In this document: piece by piece, positions 1-5,660 of the stretch
Layout of the letters: each line of letters starts with the position of its first letter
Numbering within the stretch: the first letter of the stretch is position 1
Assembly: GCA_035632215.1 (NCBI GenBank)
Contig: DASQHF010000193.1
Span: forward strand, 1-11,674
DNA: 11,674 bases
Direction of reading: 5' to 3'
DNA from: CAIYRG01 sp035632215
GTDB lineage: Bacteria; Pseudomonadota; Alphaproteobacteria; Micropepsales; Micropepsaceae
Program-made: the position numbers and the translations under genes
The notes under the pieces: model-generated
Database searches by the model: none
What the model saw: the letters and a program-made list of their open reading frames with translations, nothing else
Told to the model about the DNA's origin: nothing

Positions 1-370
1 TCCACACCGGCACCTTCACTTTGAGCAAAGGGATGCGCGGAACGGTTAAGGGAGCCTCCTCGAACAGCGGATCGGCGATCAGCTCCGCTTCGGGGAGAAG
101 CGTCCGCGCCGAATCCTTCGCCCGCGGAGCGCCGCTGGTGAACACCGCATTCAGGCCCTTGACGAGGTCGAAGAGCTCCTCAGGCGGAGCGCTGTTCGGA
201 TCGAGACCGGCATCCTGATAGAGGTCGAGATAGCGTTCGAAGCCATGATGGCTCGTGCGCGGGGCACTTGGCATGGCGGGCCTGCCGTGGCGCACCAGGA
301 TGATGCGCAACCCTGCGAGCATGGAGCGGATAGGCTGCCGGGATACGCTCTCGTCAGTCGCCAAGGTCAT
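1..370 (-). CDS. Histidine phosphatase family protein (phosphoglycerate-mutase-like), 3' end outside window
   Basis: This is a partial gene: 123 codons are visible and the C-terminus lies beyond the left edge. Residues about 22-30 read RIILVRHGR, the RHG signature of the histidine phosphatase superfamily, in which the His (about residue 28) is the phospho-acceptor. A second typical block, AVFTSGAPRAKDSARTLLP (about residues 75-93), matches the usual segment carrying the second conserved Arg, and EEAPL (about 104-108) lies where the family has its conserved Glu. Family members remove phosphate from sugars, proteins or nucleotides; the substrate cannot be told here. The ATG at 370 lacks a clear ribosome binding site. 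An in-frame ATG at 322 would begin right before the first beta strand and is a plausible alternative, so the start is uncertain. There is no neighbour on this strand within 180 bases. Confidence 0.8.
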   Translation of the reverse strand, partial: MTLATDESVSRQPIRSMLAGLRIILVRHGRPAMPSAPRTSHHGFERYLDLYQDAGLDPNSAPPEELFDLVKGLNAVFTSGAPRAKDSARTLLPEAELIADPLFEEAPLTVPRIPLLKVKVPVW

Positions 371-482
371 CAAGCACGCTGATCGGCCAATGCACGAACT
401 ACGATATGGCAGGGACGCTCGCTGGCGAAAGGCAAAGTTTTGACCCGCGGCTAGATTTTCCGCTGGACAGACCATCAAAGCG

Positions 483-514
483 GATCGGGGAGAGCGATGC
501 CGCCCTCCCCGATC
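483..514 (-). terminator. Hairpin downstream of the porin gene, possible terminator
   Basis: A perfect 10-bp inverted repeat (GATCGGGGAG at 483-492 and CTCCCCGATC at 505-514) with a 12-nt loop lies 45 bases past the porin stop codon. On the minus strand it is followed only by a short T-containing stretch (CGCTTTGATGG), so it may be a weak intrinsic terminator or an mRNA 3'-end stabilising hairpin. The rest of 371-559 shows nothing else I can support. Confidence 0.5.
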
Positions 515-559
515 GATTGGTCCCCAAAGTTGCGATCGACGATTCGACCGCTGCTGCAA

Positions 560-1903
560 TCAGAACAATATGCCGGTTTCGAACATGCCCCGGACTTGGC
601 TCGTTGCGTTGCCAATCGGCCCGATACCAGTGCCGGGAAAGAAGCCGCCCTCGCCGTCAGACGTAGCATGGACGATACCAGAAGCGCTGACGTACCCCAT
701 CTCTGCGCGTGCAAAGAACTGATGGTACTGGAAGGTAGGCGTAACGGTGATCGAGAAAGCGCTGCTCTTGGGCCCATAGAGAAAATTGACGCCATCTCCG
801 CTCGTGGTGATGTATTCGACGCGCCCGGCGATCTTCCAGTTGTCGTTGAATGAAAAGCTCGCGAGGACAGCACCGCCATAGGCCGAGCCGTCAGTAGGAA
901 TTCCGTGAGCGAGGTCCTTGGAGACATGCTGGTATTGGAAATAGGGGCTGATAACCAATGGCCCCGCGCTGTGCGTGAAGATGACGTTGAAAATCGAACT
1001 ATTGTTCTGAAGGAACGGCGTCGCGGAGCCGGCAAACCCGGTATGTCCGAAGTTTCCGCCCGCGGCAAAGGCAAGCGTATTCTCCATATCGATGGTCCAT
1101 GACACCAAGCCGGAGGCCCAGTTGTAACGATCGGAATAATATCCGTCGTTCAAGGAGGCCGAGACCGAAATCGGCCCTTGCGAGAAGTTGACCTGAACGC
1201 CCCGGCTGACCGCGGGCTCTTCATCCCATAAGAGGCCGCGCTGAATGTTCATGTTCTCGAATGTAAAGGTGTATTCGTCGCCGATGAGCGTCGGCAGCTT
1301 GCCAGCCTGAATGGAGAATTGATCATTCAGGGCGAGCTTGACGAAAGCTTGCGGCACGGTGCCCCAGAGGAGGTTCATGGCGACACTCGATTTCGCCCAA
1401 GGGAAGCCGAGGTTGGGAACGGAGTAGGCGCCCGCCTGAATGAAATATTGAAAGACCCCATCTATCTTCTGGACAAAGACCTGACCGTTGGCCAAGTCGA
1501 AACCTCCGGTATTGTCGTTGACCCCAGGGGCCTTGGTGGCTTGGTCCTGGACGTATGCCAAGCCTGTCACCGCGCCGGTGACGTAGACCTTCTCGCCCAA
1601 GGGACCGAGGTCAAGCGTCAGCGGGTTGGGGTTGACCGCCAAGGGGCCAGCCATCGCCGGCATCGCAGGCGGCGGGGGAGGCATCATCATCATCATGGGT
1701 GGCATGTCTTGGGCGTTGGCTGCGGCCGCCCCACCCATCAACAAAGCCGCCAAACCGAGCCCGCGAAGCCCCAAACCCCACGCCGTTCGGTTTTTCGACG
1801 GCGAATTGCGCTTGCGATTTTTGTCCCTGCGCTGAGCCTTGCGCTCAGCCTCTAATGCCCCCTGCACGGTAGGAAATCCGAATTTTTTCAAGATGTTATC
1901 CAT
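560..1903 (-). CDS. Outer-membrane beta-barrel porin, BBP2/OmpL-like
   Basis: This predicted outer-membrane barrel is about 447 residues long and probably forms a pore for small solutes. After a hydrophobic signal segment (about residues 43-62) ending AAANA before QD, the mature part alternates short aromatic and Gly-rich strands (for example GVFQYFIQAGAYSVPN, FSIQAGKLPTLIGDEYTF, SVSASLNDGYYSDRYNW) and ends in a terminal Phe (ETGILF), the usual barrel-assembly signal. The motif GKLPTLIGDE, followed by N-x-x-RGLLW, is typical of the putative beta-barrel porin-2 family. Two features are odd. About 40 Lys/Arg-rich residues precede the signal segment, and residues about 67-84 are a run of Met and Pro (MMMMMPPPPP). 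I chose the ATG at 1903, which has GGGGGTG just upstream; a GTG two codons earlier (1909) is possible. It stands alone between non-coding gaps. Family assignment is from recognition only; the solute is unknown. Confidence 0.8.
   Translation of the reverse strand: MDNILKKFGFPTVQGALEAERKAQRRDKNRKRNSPSKNRTAWGLGLRGLGLAALLMGGAAAANAQDMPPMMMMMPPPPPAMPAMAGPLAVNPNPLTLDLGPLGEKVYVTGAVTGLAYVQDQATKAPGVNDNTGGFDLANGQVFVQKIDGVFQYFIQAGAYSVPNLGFPWAKSSVAMNLLWGTVPQAFVKLALNDQFSIQAGKLPTLIGDEYTFTFENMNIQRGLLWDEEPAVSRGVQVNFSQGPISVSASLNDGYYSDRYNWASGLVSWTIDMENTLAFAAGGNFGHTGFAGSATPFLQNNSSIFNVIFTHSAGPLVISPYFQYQHVSKDLAHGIPTDGSAYGGAVLASFSFNDNWKIAGRVEYITTSGDGVNFLYGPKSSAFSITVTPTFQYHQFFARAEMGYVSASGIVHATSDGEGGFFPGTGIGPIGNATSQVRGMFETGILF
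1682..1696. repeat. Trinucleotide repeat (CAT)5 / (ATG)5 in the porin gene
   Basis: Five CAT units on the plus strand encode five consecutive Met residues of the porin just after the predicted signal-peptide cleavage site. A proline run follows directly. The repeat is in frame, so changes in copy number would alter linker length without disrupting the barrel. Confidence 0.85.
1831..1849 (-). other. Hairpin within the 5' coding region of the porin mRNA
   Basis: GCTGAGC (1831-1837) and GCTCAGC (1843-1849) form a perfect 7-bp stem with a 5-nt loop, inside the codons for the charged N-terminal extension. The same stretch is also a near-perfect 12-bp tandem repeat on the minus strand (AGGCTGAGCGCA then AGGCTCAGCGCA), giving the protein a repeated A-[EQ]-R motif. 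Any regulatory role is inference. Confidence 0.4.
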
Positions 1904-1950
1904 GGTCACCCCCGGATGTGTTGATGCGATTGCGCGAGACGCGAACCATG

Positions 1951-1964
1951 TTGCTGCGCAGCAA
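1951..1964. promoter_or_regulatory. Palindrome in the porin upstream region, possible operator
   Basis: TTGCTGCGCAGCAA is a perfect 14-bp palindrome about 48-61 bases upstream of the chosen porin start. A second, shorter inverted repeat (GGTCG, 4 nt, CGACC at 2007-2020) lies further upstream, and an AT-rich patch at about 1977-2000 sits between them. The placement suits an operator or leader hairpin controlling the porin. I could not assign a convincing -35/-10 pair, so the promoter position is unknown. Nothing else is apparent in 1904-2085. Confidence 0.35.
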
Positions 1965-2085
1965 GGCGCATGCCATTTGTTAAGTTCTTATGAATTCAAT
2001 GCCCTAGGTCGAAACCGACCGAGCCCCGCGCAGCCGACAGCCTAAATTTTGTGCAGAAGGCCACAAATTGGCGGCGGACGCCTGC

Positions 2086-2508
2086 TTAATAGGCAGAGTG
2101 GTCGCTCGCGTGAATAAGACCGCGGATGATCCGGTAGAGGAACCACACGAACAGAACCGGCCACAGGGCAAGCGTTAAAACAATCGGCAACGAGAGCAGC
2201 GACACCGCCGGCCAGACGAAGTGCCCGGACAAGATGAGGCCGATCGACACTGGAAACAGCAGCGCATAGAGCATGAAGCCGGCAAACGTCCCCAGCAGCA
2301 TCACCCAGAACACCGTGATCAAATTGCCGAAGTGGCTGTACCAGATCGTGCCCCGCGCCTCGTCGCGCTTGATGTAGGCGATGAGGACCCCGGCAACGGC
2401 GGTCAGGCCGTTAAAGATCGCCATCAGGAACAAAATGTAGCCGACGATAGCGAGCGTGCGCAGGCTCGTCTCGGACCTTATCGGGGTTGCTTGGCTGTCG
2501 TCGCTCAT
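2086..2508 (-). CDS. Small inner-membrane protein with three hydrophobic segments, DUF4870-like
   Basis: A 140-residue protein with three long hydrophobic stretches, at about residues 18-43, 60-92 and 95-128, separated by short charged loops. The motif AYIKRDEARGTIWYSHFGNLI between the first two resembles small uncharacterised bacterial membrane proteins of the DUF4870 type, which typically carry a similar RDEARGT-x-x-x-SH-x-x-N loop. No catalytic residues are evident and the function is unknown. The ATG at 2508 is preferred over a start at 2559 because AAGGGAG lies at a good distance upstream and the protein then begins with a short hydrophilic tail (MSDDSQATPIRSE). It diverges from the methyltransferase gene at 2629, so the 120 bases between must hold both promoters; I see no clear boxes there. 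Confidence 0.7.
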   Translation of the reverse strand: MSDDSQATPIRSETSLRTLAIVGYILFLMAIFNGLTAVAGVLIAYIKRDEARGTIWYSHFGNLITVFWVMLLGTFAGFMLYALLFPVSIGLILSGHFVWPAVSLLSLPIVLTLALWPVLFVWFLYRIIRGLIHASDHSAY

Positions 2509-2628
2509 CCGCTGCTCCCTTAGCACCGGAGATATGAGGACAGAGGCAAGCGCGCGCAAGGCGGCATCATCGCGGGATTGATCCCGTGCCCCTCACCCCC
2601 TATCGAGGACGGACCTTAGGAGAATCGC

Positions 2629-3381
2629 ATGGTCGATTGGGGCGCCAAGTTGAAGCGCGAGCTGACACGGCCGTTTCGCGCGCTTTCAGCTGCGCCGCCT
2701 TTACCCCTGGATCTCTCGCCCTTCCAGAAGGAACTCGTCGCGAAGGTTCGTCCCTACACCATGACCTCGCCCGAGCGGATCGCGGTCCTGGAAGCGGCGG
2801 TACGCCATGTGATCGGCCAGAACTATCCCGGATCGTTTGTCGAATGCGGCGTCGCTAAAGGCGGCTCGACGATGGCGATGGCCTACACGCTCAAAGACCT
2901 CGGCGTCAGCGATCGCGATCTTTATCTCTATGACACCTTCGAGGGCATGCCCGAGCCTGACGAGGTCGACCGCGGGCGCTTCGGCGAAAGTGCGGCCAAG
3001 AGCTGGCGCAAGGGGCAGGACCGGAGCGGCGGCGCCTGGATCCGTCATGGCGTCGACGAAGTCCGCGCCAATCTCTCCGCCACCGGTTATCCCGAGGCGC
3101 GGCTCCATTTCATCAAGGGCAAGGTCGAGGAGACGTTGCCCAAGAACGCGCCCGAAGGCGCGATCGCTCTCCTTCGCCTCGACACCGACTGGCATGCTTC
3201 GACCAAGGCCGAGCTCGACTGGCTTTATCCGAAGCTCGTCCGCGGCGGGATCGTGATCGTCGACGATTATTTCCGCTGGCAGGGCGCGCGCAAGGCAGTG
3301 GACGACTACGTCGCGCTCCACAAGCTGCCGATCTTCTTTTCGCGCATCGACGACGCGTCGGTGATAGCGGTGAAGCCGTAA
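2629..3381 (+). CDS. TylF/MycF-type SAM-dependent O-methyltransferase
   Basis: A 250-residue predicted methyltransferase of the TylF/MycF/NovP type (macrocin O-methyltransferase family). The SAM-binding strand and loop are seen at ECGVAKGGS (residues 72-80), followed by LYLYDTFEGMPEPD (98-111). LRLDTDWHAST (182-192) and IVDDYF (210-215) supply the acidic residues that bind Mg2+ in characterised members. Those enzymes methylate a hydroxyl of a sugar on macrolides or aminocoumarins. Here there is no antibiotic cluster around it, so the substrate is more likely a surface or secreted glycan; that is inference. The ATG has a good AGGAG six bases upstream. The gene stops only 6 bp before the convergent arsC stop, leaving no room for a separate intrinsic terminator. 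Confidence 0.85.
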   Translation: MVDWGAKLKRELTRPFRALSAAPPLPLDLSPFQKELVAKVRPYTMTSPERIAVLEAAVRHVIGQNYPGSFVECGVAKGGSTMAMAYTLKDLGVSDRDLYLYDTFEGMPEPDEVDRGRFGESAAKSWRKGQDRSGGAWIRHGVDEVRANLSATGYPEARLHFIKGKVEETLPKNAPEGAIALLRLDTDWHASTKAELDWLYPKLVRGGIVIVDDYFRWQGARKAVDDYVALHKLPIFFSRIDDASVIAVKP

Positions 3382-3387
3382 GAAGCG

Positions 3388-3741
3388 TTAGAGCAGCTCC
3401 TTCACGGTCTCAGACGGACGACAGAGCTTGACCGCGTCGCCGGCAACGACGATCGGACGATTGATCAGGATCGGATGCGCAGCCATCGCGTCCAAGAGCG
3501 CGCTTTCCGAGGACTTCTCCTTATCGAGGCCGAGCTCTGCCGCAAGCGGCTCCTTCCAGCGCAAGACTTCGCGCGCGTTTGCACCCATGCGCTTAATGAG
3601 ACGCTGTAGCTCGGCGCGGCTGGGGGGCGTCTTCAGATATTCGATGATCTCGGGCTCGGCTCCGCTCTCCCGGATGAACCCGAGCACGTTGCGCGAAGTC
3701 TGACAGCGCGGATTGTGATAGATCGTGATCTTCGCGGCCAT
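3388..3741 (-). CDS. arsC: ArsC family (glutaredoxin-type) arsenate reductase
   Basis: A 117-residue protein with the ArsC thioredoxin-like fold. ITIYHNPRCQTSRN (residues 5-18) contains the catalytic Cys13 that attacks arsenate. The three arginines of the E. coli plasmid enzyme active site have counterparts in VLRWKE (Arg61), INRPIVV (Arg95) and LCRPSE (Arg108). The family reduces arsenate to arsenite in the cytoplasm using glutathione and glutaredoxin. The protein stops soon after the last Arg motif, so it is of the short chromosomal type, shorter than the plasmid enzyme of about 141 residues. The start has a strong GGAGGAG. No arsR, arsB or acr3 is nearby, so its role in arsenic resistance is not supported by context; members of this family are also seen as generic ArsC/Spx-like proteins. 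It follows the flagellar-rod-like gene by 33 bases and may share its transcript. Confidence 0.88.
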   Translation of the reverse strand: MAAKITIYHNPRCQTSRNVLGFIRESGAEPEIIEYLKTPPSRAELQRLIKRMGANAREVLRWKEPLAAELGLDKEKSSESALLDAMAAHPILINRPIVVAGDAVKLCRPSETVKELL

Positions 3742-3774
3742 GATCTCCTCCGAAAGGAAGAGATTTAGAGCGCG

Positions 3775-3987
3775 TCAGGCGAGGATGTCGAGCGTCGATT
3801 TCCACATCTCGTCGGCCGTCTTTAGGACAGCCACATTCGCCTTGAACTCAAGCGACGCGAGCTTCGCCTCGACGAGATTTTGGGCAAGATCCGCTTCCGG
3901 CTTTTGCGCGATGCGGCTTGCCGCGGCTTGAAAGCGCGCGGTACTCGCAGTGATGCCGGAGATGGCGCTCGAGAAGATATCGCTCAT
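3775..3987 (-). CDS. Very small flagellar basal-body rod-like protein
   Basis: From the ATG at 3987 this encodes 70 residues. The first part, AISGITASTARFQAAASRIAQ (about residues 8-28), resembles the N-terminal helix of flagellar rod and hook proteins (A-x-SGL-x-A-x-x-x-R-x-x-x-x-x-x-NIAN). The second part, DLAQNLVEAKLASLEFKANV followed by AVLKTADEMWKSTLDIL (about 34-69), closely resembles their C-terminal helix. In normal FlgB, FlgC, FlgF, FlgG or FlgE these two helices flank a long middle domain; here only a few residues join them. No other flagellar gene is in the window. A longer form from a TTG at 4050 is possible but has no ribosome binding site; the ATG at 3987 also lacks a clear one. 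The role is unknown: it could be a rod accessory or a relic that kept only the coiled-coil ends. Confidence 0.68.
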   Translation of the reverse strand: MSDIFSSAISGITASTARFQAAASRIAQKPEADLAQNLVEAKLASLEFKANVAVLKTADEMWKSTLDILA

Positions 3988-4060
3988 GAGGGCGATACTG
4001 CCGCCGGCACCCTGAGAAACTTTAAGCGAATTTCGGAAGATTTGACTCAAACTTGAATAA

Positions 4061-4498
4061 TCAGGGTGGCGCGATCGCGCCGCCGAGCGAGGGGAAGCTC
4101 ATCACCACGCGCGCCTGGCCTTTGTCGCGCACCGTGACCTTGCTCATCTGCTTGATGCCTTCAGTCTCCGCCGTCACGCTGTAGGCGCCCGGCATCACGC
4201 GGAACAAGATCCATGGCCCGCCGCAATTGACGGAAGCGAGCTCCTCGTCGCCCTTGATCAGCGTCACCACCGTGTCGCCGAGGAACTGCCCGTCCTTTCC
4301 GACGAGCTCTATCTTCAAGGGAAAGTCCTTCCAGCGCGGATCGTTGCGCGAGTCCGCGCCGATGCCGGTGCAGGCTACTTCAATCGCTCGCATGCTCACC
4401 GGGGTGTCGAAAGGCAATGCCGGCGGCGGAGGCGGTTTGTCCTGCGCAACCGCAGGGGCTGCAATAGCGGATAAGAGGATCACAACCAAAGGTCTCAT
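4061..4498 (-). CDS. Secreted protein, carboxypeptidase-regulatory-like fold, paralogue 1
   Basis: A 145-residue exported protein. Residues 1-19 form a signal peptide (hydrophobic VVILLSAIAAPAVA, then cleavage before QD), followed by a Pro-rich stretch (KPPPPPALPF). The core, about residues 38-136, is a small beta-sandwich-like domain with V-A-C-x-G-x-G-A-DSR (Cys43), VGKDGQFLGD, NCGGPW (Cys92) and MPGAYSVTAE. The -PG-x-Y-x-V-T- ending resembles carboxypeptidase regulatory-like and transthyretin-like domains, but it is a weak match and no enzyme residues are visible. It is a clear paralogue of the gene at 4645, sharing the DSRxDxRW, VGKDGQ-[FY]-LGD and C-x-GPW blocks. The periplasm is the likely location. 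The start has GAGGAGGGC just upstream. Function is not known. Confidence 0.75.
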   Translation of the reverse strand: MRPLVVILLSAIAAPAVAQDKPPPPPALPFDTPVSMRAIEVACTGIGADSRNDPRWKDFPLKIELVGKDGQFLGDTVVTLIKGDEELASVNCGGPWILFRVMPGAYSVTAETEGIKQMSKVTVRDKGQARVVMSFPSLGGAIAPP

Positions 4499-4528
4499 GA
4501 TCGCCCTCCTCGAAATCGACTCGATGCA

Positions 4529-4557
4529 ATTACAACGCTAACGCCGCATAGGGGCAA
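4529..4557 (-). promoter_or_regulatory. Candidate sigma-70-type promoter of secreted paralogue 1
   Basis: Reading on the minus strand, TTGCCC (-35, at 4557-4552) is followed after exactly 17 bases by TGTAAT (-10, at 4534-4529). The start codon is about 30 bases further downstream. The position immediately after the terminator of the upstream paralogue supports separate transcription of the two genes. Confidence 0.45.
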
Positions 4558-4576
4558 GATCGTGATCAAATGAGAA

Positions 4577-4607
4577 CGCGCGCGGGACTTTTCTAATCCC
4601 GCGCGCG
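4577..4607 (-). terminator. Intrinsic terminator of secreted paralogue 2
   Basis: A perfect 11-bp GC-rich stem (4577-4587 with 4597-4607) and a 9-nt loop (CTTTTCTAA) lie 37 bases after the stop of the gene at 4645. On the minus strand it is followed by TTCTCATTTGAT, a T-rich but interrupted tail. Confidence 0.7.
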
Positions 4608-4644
4608 CTGCACCGCTCGAGACGCATTCTAGGCGGCGCTAGAC

Positions 4645-5079
4645 CTATTGGCTCGAAGCCACGCGGTCCTCCGCGCCGCCCGCATTCGGGAAGCGGACGA
4701 TCGCATGTCCGGGGACCTTCATGGTCATGTCCCGGTGCCCGCCCTCGGCCACGTCCATGCTGAGCTGGTACGTGCCGGCGGGCAGCTTCATCAGCACCCA
4801 GGGCCCCGGGCAATGAACCGACAGATTCACGCCATTGCCGCTGACGCTGATCTTCTCGTCGCCCAGGTACTGGCCGTCCTTGCCGACGAATTCGAGGCGC
4901 ATCGGATAGGCGCTCCATCTCGCGTCCTGCCGCGAATCGAGCCCGGTTCCATCGCAGATGGTTTCGATGCCGGCGACCGTTACCGGAGTATTCTCGGGGG
5001 CAAAATCGCTCTGCGCCCACGCCGCGCCGGCGGCCAGCGCGGAGCCGAACAACAAGGCTGTGATTGCCTGTATTTTCAT
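4645..5079 (-). CDS. Secreted protein, carboxypeptidase-regulatory-like fold, paralogue 2
   Basis: A 144-residue exported protein with a signal peptide at residues 1-22 (hydrophobic AITALLFGSALAAGAAWA, cleavage before QS). The mature domain repeats the architecture of its neighbour at 4061: ICDGTGLDSRQDARW (Cys42), FVGKDGQYLGD, HCPGPWVLMKLPAGTYQL (Cys90), and a closing strand HAIVRFP. The two Cys per protein, at matching positions, could form a disulfide in the periplasm, or one could bind a partner; this is inference. The ATG at 5079 is chosen because a near-perfect TAGGAGGT lies upstream and the signal peptide begins there; the longer form from 5121 would bury the signal peptide. A terminator follows, so it is probably its own unit. 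Function unknown. Confidence 0.75.
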   Translation of the reverse strand: MKIQAITALLFGSALAAGAAWAQSDFAPENTPVTVAGIETICDGTGLDSRQDARWSAYPMRLEFVGKDGQYLGDEKISVSGNGVNLSVHCPGPWVLMKLPAGTYQLSMDVAEGGHRDMTMKVPGHAIVRFPNAGGAEDRVASSQ

Positions 5080-5137
5080 GACAGACCTCCTAAAGCACGC
5101 GTCCCCAGGCCCACCGTGCATGCGCGCACTTCAGTAA

Positions 5138-5192
5138 GGAAAACTCCCGGCCAAGGCCGGGGTTCCCATGGGAACCTTGCCGGGAGCTTTCC
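5138..5192. other. 55-nt imperfect palindrome with alternative hairpins
   Basis: An outer stem pairs GGAAA (5138-5142) with TTTCC (5188-5192) and CTCCCGGC (5144-5151) with GCCGGGAG (5179-5186), and continues with AA/TT. The inside contains the perfect palindrome GGTTCCCATGGGAACC (5161-5176). CCCGGCC-AA-GGCCGGG (5146-5161) is a second, competing hairpin that overlaps both. On the minus strand the stem is followed by TTTTCCTT, as in an intrinsic terminator; on the plus strand it ends with CTTTCCTG. It lies between divergent genes, just upstream of the candidate cold-shock promoter. It could be a bidirectional terminator or insulator, an attenuator in the leader of the secreted-protein gene, or an operator. 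The rest of 5080-5383 holds the candidate csp promoter and leader and no convincing gene. Confidence 0.6.
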
Positions 5193-5198
5193 TGTGGC

Positions 5199-5226
5199 TT
5201 GAGTTTCTTGGGTTTTTCTATATGCT
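5199..5226 (+). promoter_or_regulatory. Candidate promoter of the cold-shock gene
   Basis: TTGAGT (5199-5204) and TATGCT (5221-5226) are separated by 16 bases within a T-rich stretch. Transcription starting near 5233 would give a leader of about 150 nt before the csp ATG, comparable to the long leaders known for cspA-type genes. A small perfect hairpin (AACGG, 3 nt, CCGTT) starts near position 5237. Alternative box choices exist, so this is tentative. Confidence 0.4.
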
Positions 5227-5383
5227 CCCCGTCCGCAACGGCGTCCGTTCGACGAAGCGCGCTTGTTTTGCCTCCGACCGCCTACAGCGCGCCTGGACGA
5301 GACAGCCTAACTTCCGAAGTCGATGGCCCCGAAGCACCGCCAAAGCATATCGCTCGGCGGAAGAGAGCCATTGAGGAGCAAAC

Positions 5384-5587
5384 ATGGCGATTGGAACAGT
5401 GAAGTTTTTCAACACGGCGAAGGGCTATGGCTTCATTTCGCCGGAAGGTGGCGGCAAGGATGTGTTCGTGCACGCGACCGCGGTTGAAGCGGCAGGCATG
5501 CGCACTCTGAACGAGGGCCAGAAGGTCGCGTTCGACATCCAGCCCGATGCGCGCGGCGCAAAGGCGGTGAATCTCCGGTCGGCCTAG
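5384..5587 (+). CDS. Cold-shock protein, CspA family
   Basis: A 67-residue single cold-shock domain. It shows MAIGTVKFFNTAKGYGFISP with the RNP1 motif KGYGFI (residues 13-18) and RNP2 VFVHAT (27-32), the aromatic patches that bind single-stranded RNA and DNA. These proteins act in the cytoplasm as RNA chaperones that melt secondary structure, either constitutively or after a temperature drop. The length is typical of the family. GAGGAG lies six bases before the ATG. The gene has its own probable promoter and terminator, so it appears to be monocistronic. A long leader of about 150 nt is consistent with, but does not prove, cold-induced control. Confidence 0.95.
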   Translation: MAIGTVKFFNTAKGYGFISPEGGGKDVFVHATAVEAAGMRTLNEGQKVAFDIQPDARGAKAVNLRSA

Positions 5588-5606
5588 GTCTGAAAATCTT
5601 TACGGA

Positions 5607-5647
5607 TACGGGCGGCGCGGGGAGACCCTCGCCGCCCGTAGCTTTTT
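5607..5647 (+). terminator. Intrinsic terminator after the cold-shock gene
   Basis: An 11-bp perfect stem (5607-5617 with 5630-5640; ACGGGCGGCG against CGCCGCCCGT) carries a small inner GGG/CCC stem in the loop and is followed by GCTTTTT. It ends 13 bases before the next start codon, so some read-through into the GST gene is possible. Confidence 0.88.
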
Positions 5648-5660
5648 CGGGGGTCAAGTC

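Noticed and set aside
475..1074. A 199-codon minus-strand frame overlapping the porin
   Set aside because: It is in another frame of the porin gene, is Ser/Arg-rich low complexity, and lacks a recognisable domain.
2573..2586. Short inverted repeat CGGGAT-TG-ATCCCG between the membrane protein and methyltransferase genes
   Set aside because: The stem is only 6 bp with a 2-nt loop, no tail follows, and such sites arise often by chance.
2701..3321. A 206-codon minus-strand frame opposite the methyltransferase
   Set aside because: The plus-strand product has clear SAM and metal motifs and a good ribosome binding site; the opposite frame has neither.
3388..3741. An arsenic resistance operon
   Set aside because: Only arsC is present; no arsR, efflux or methylase gene is nearby, so no operon claim is made.
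4001..4024. A possible flagellar sigma-28 promoter upstream of the rod-like gene (TAAAGTTT and GCCGGCGG on the minus strand)
   Set aside because: The first box matches the enteric consensus exactly, but the spacer is 8 nt where about 11 is expected, and the second box matches only its first four bases, so it is probably coincidence.
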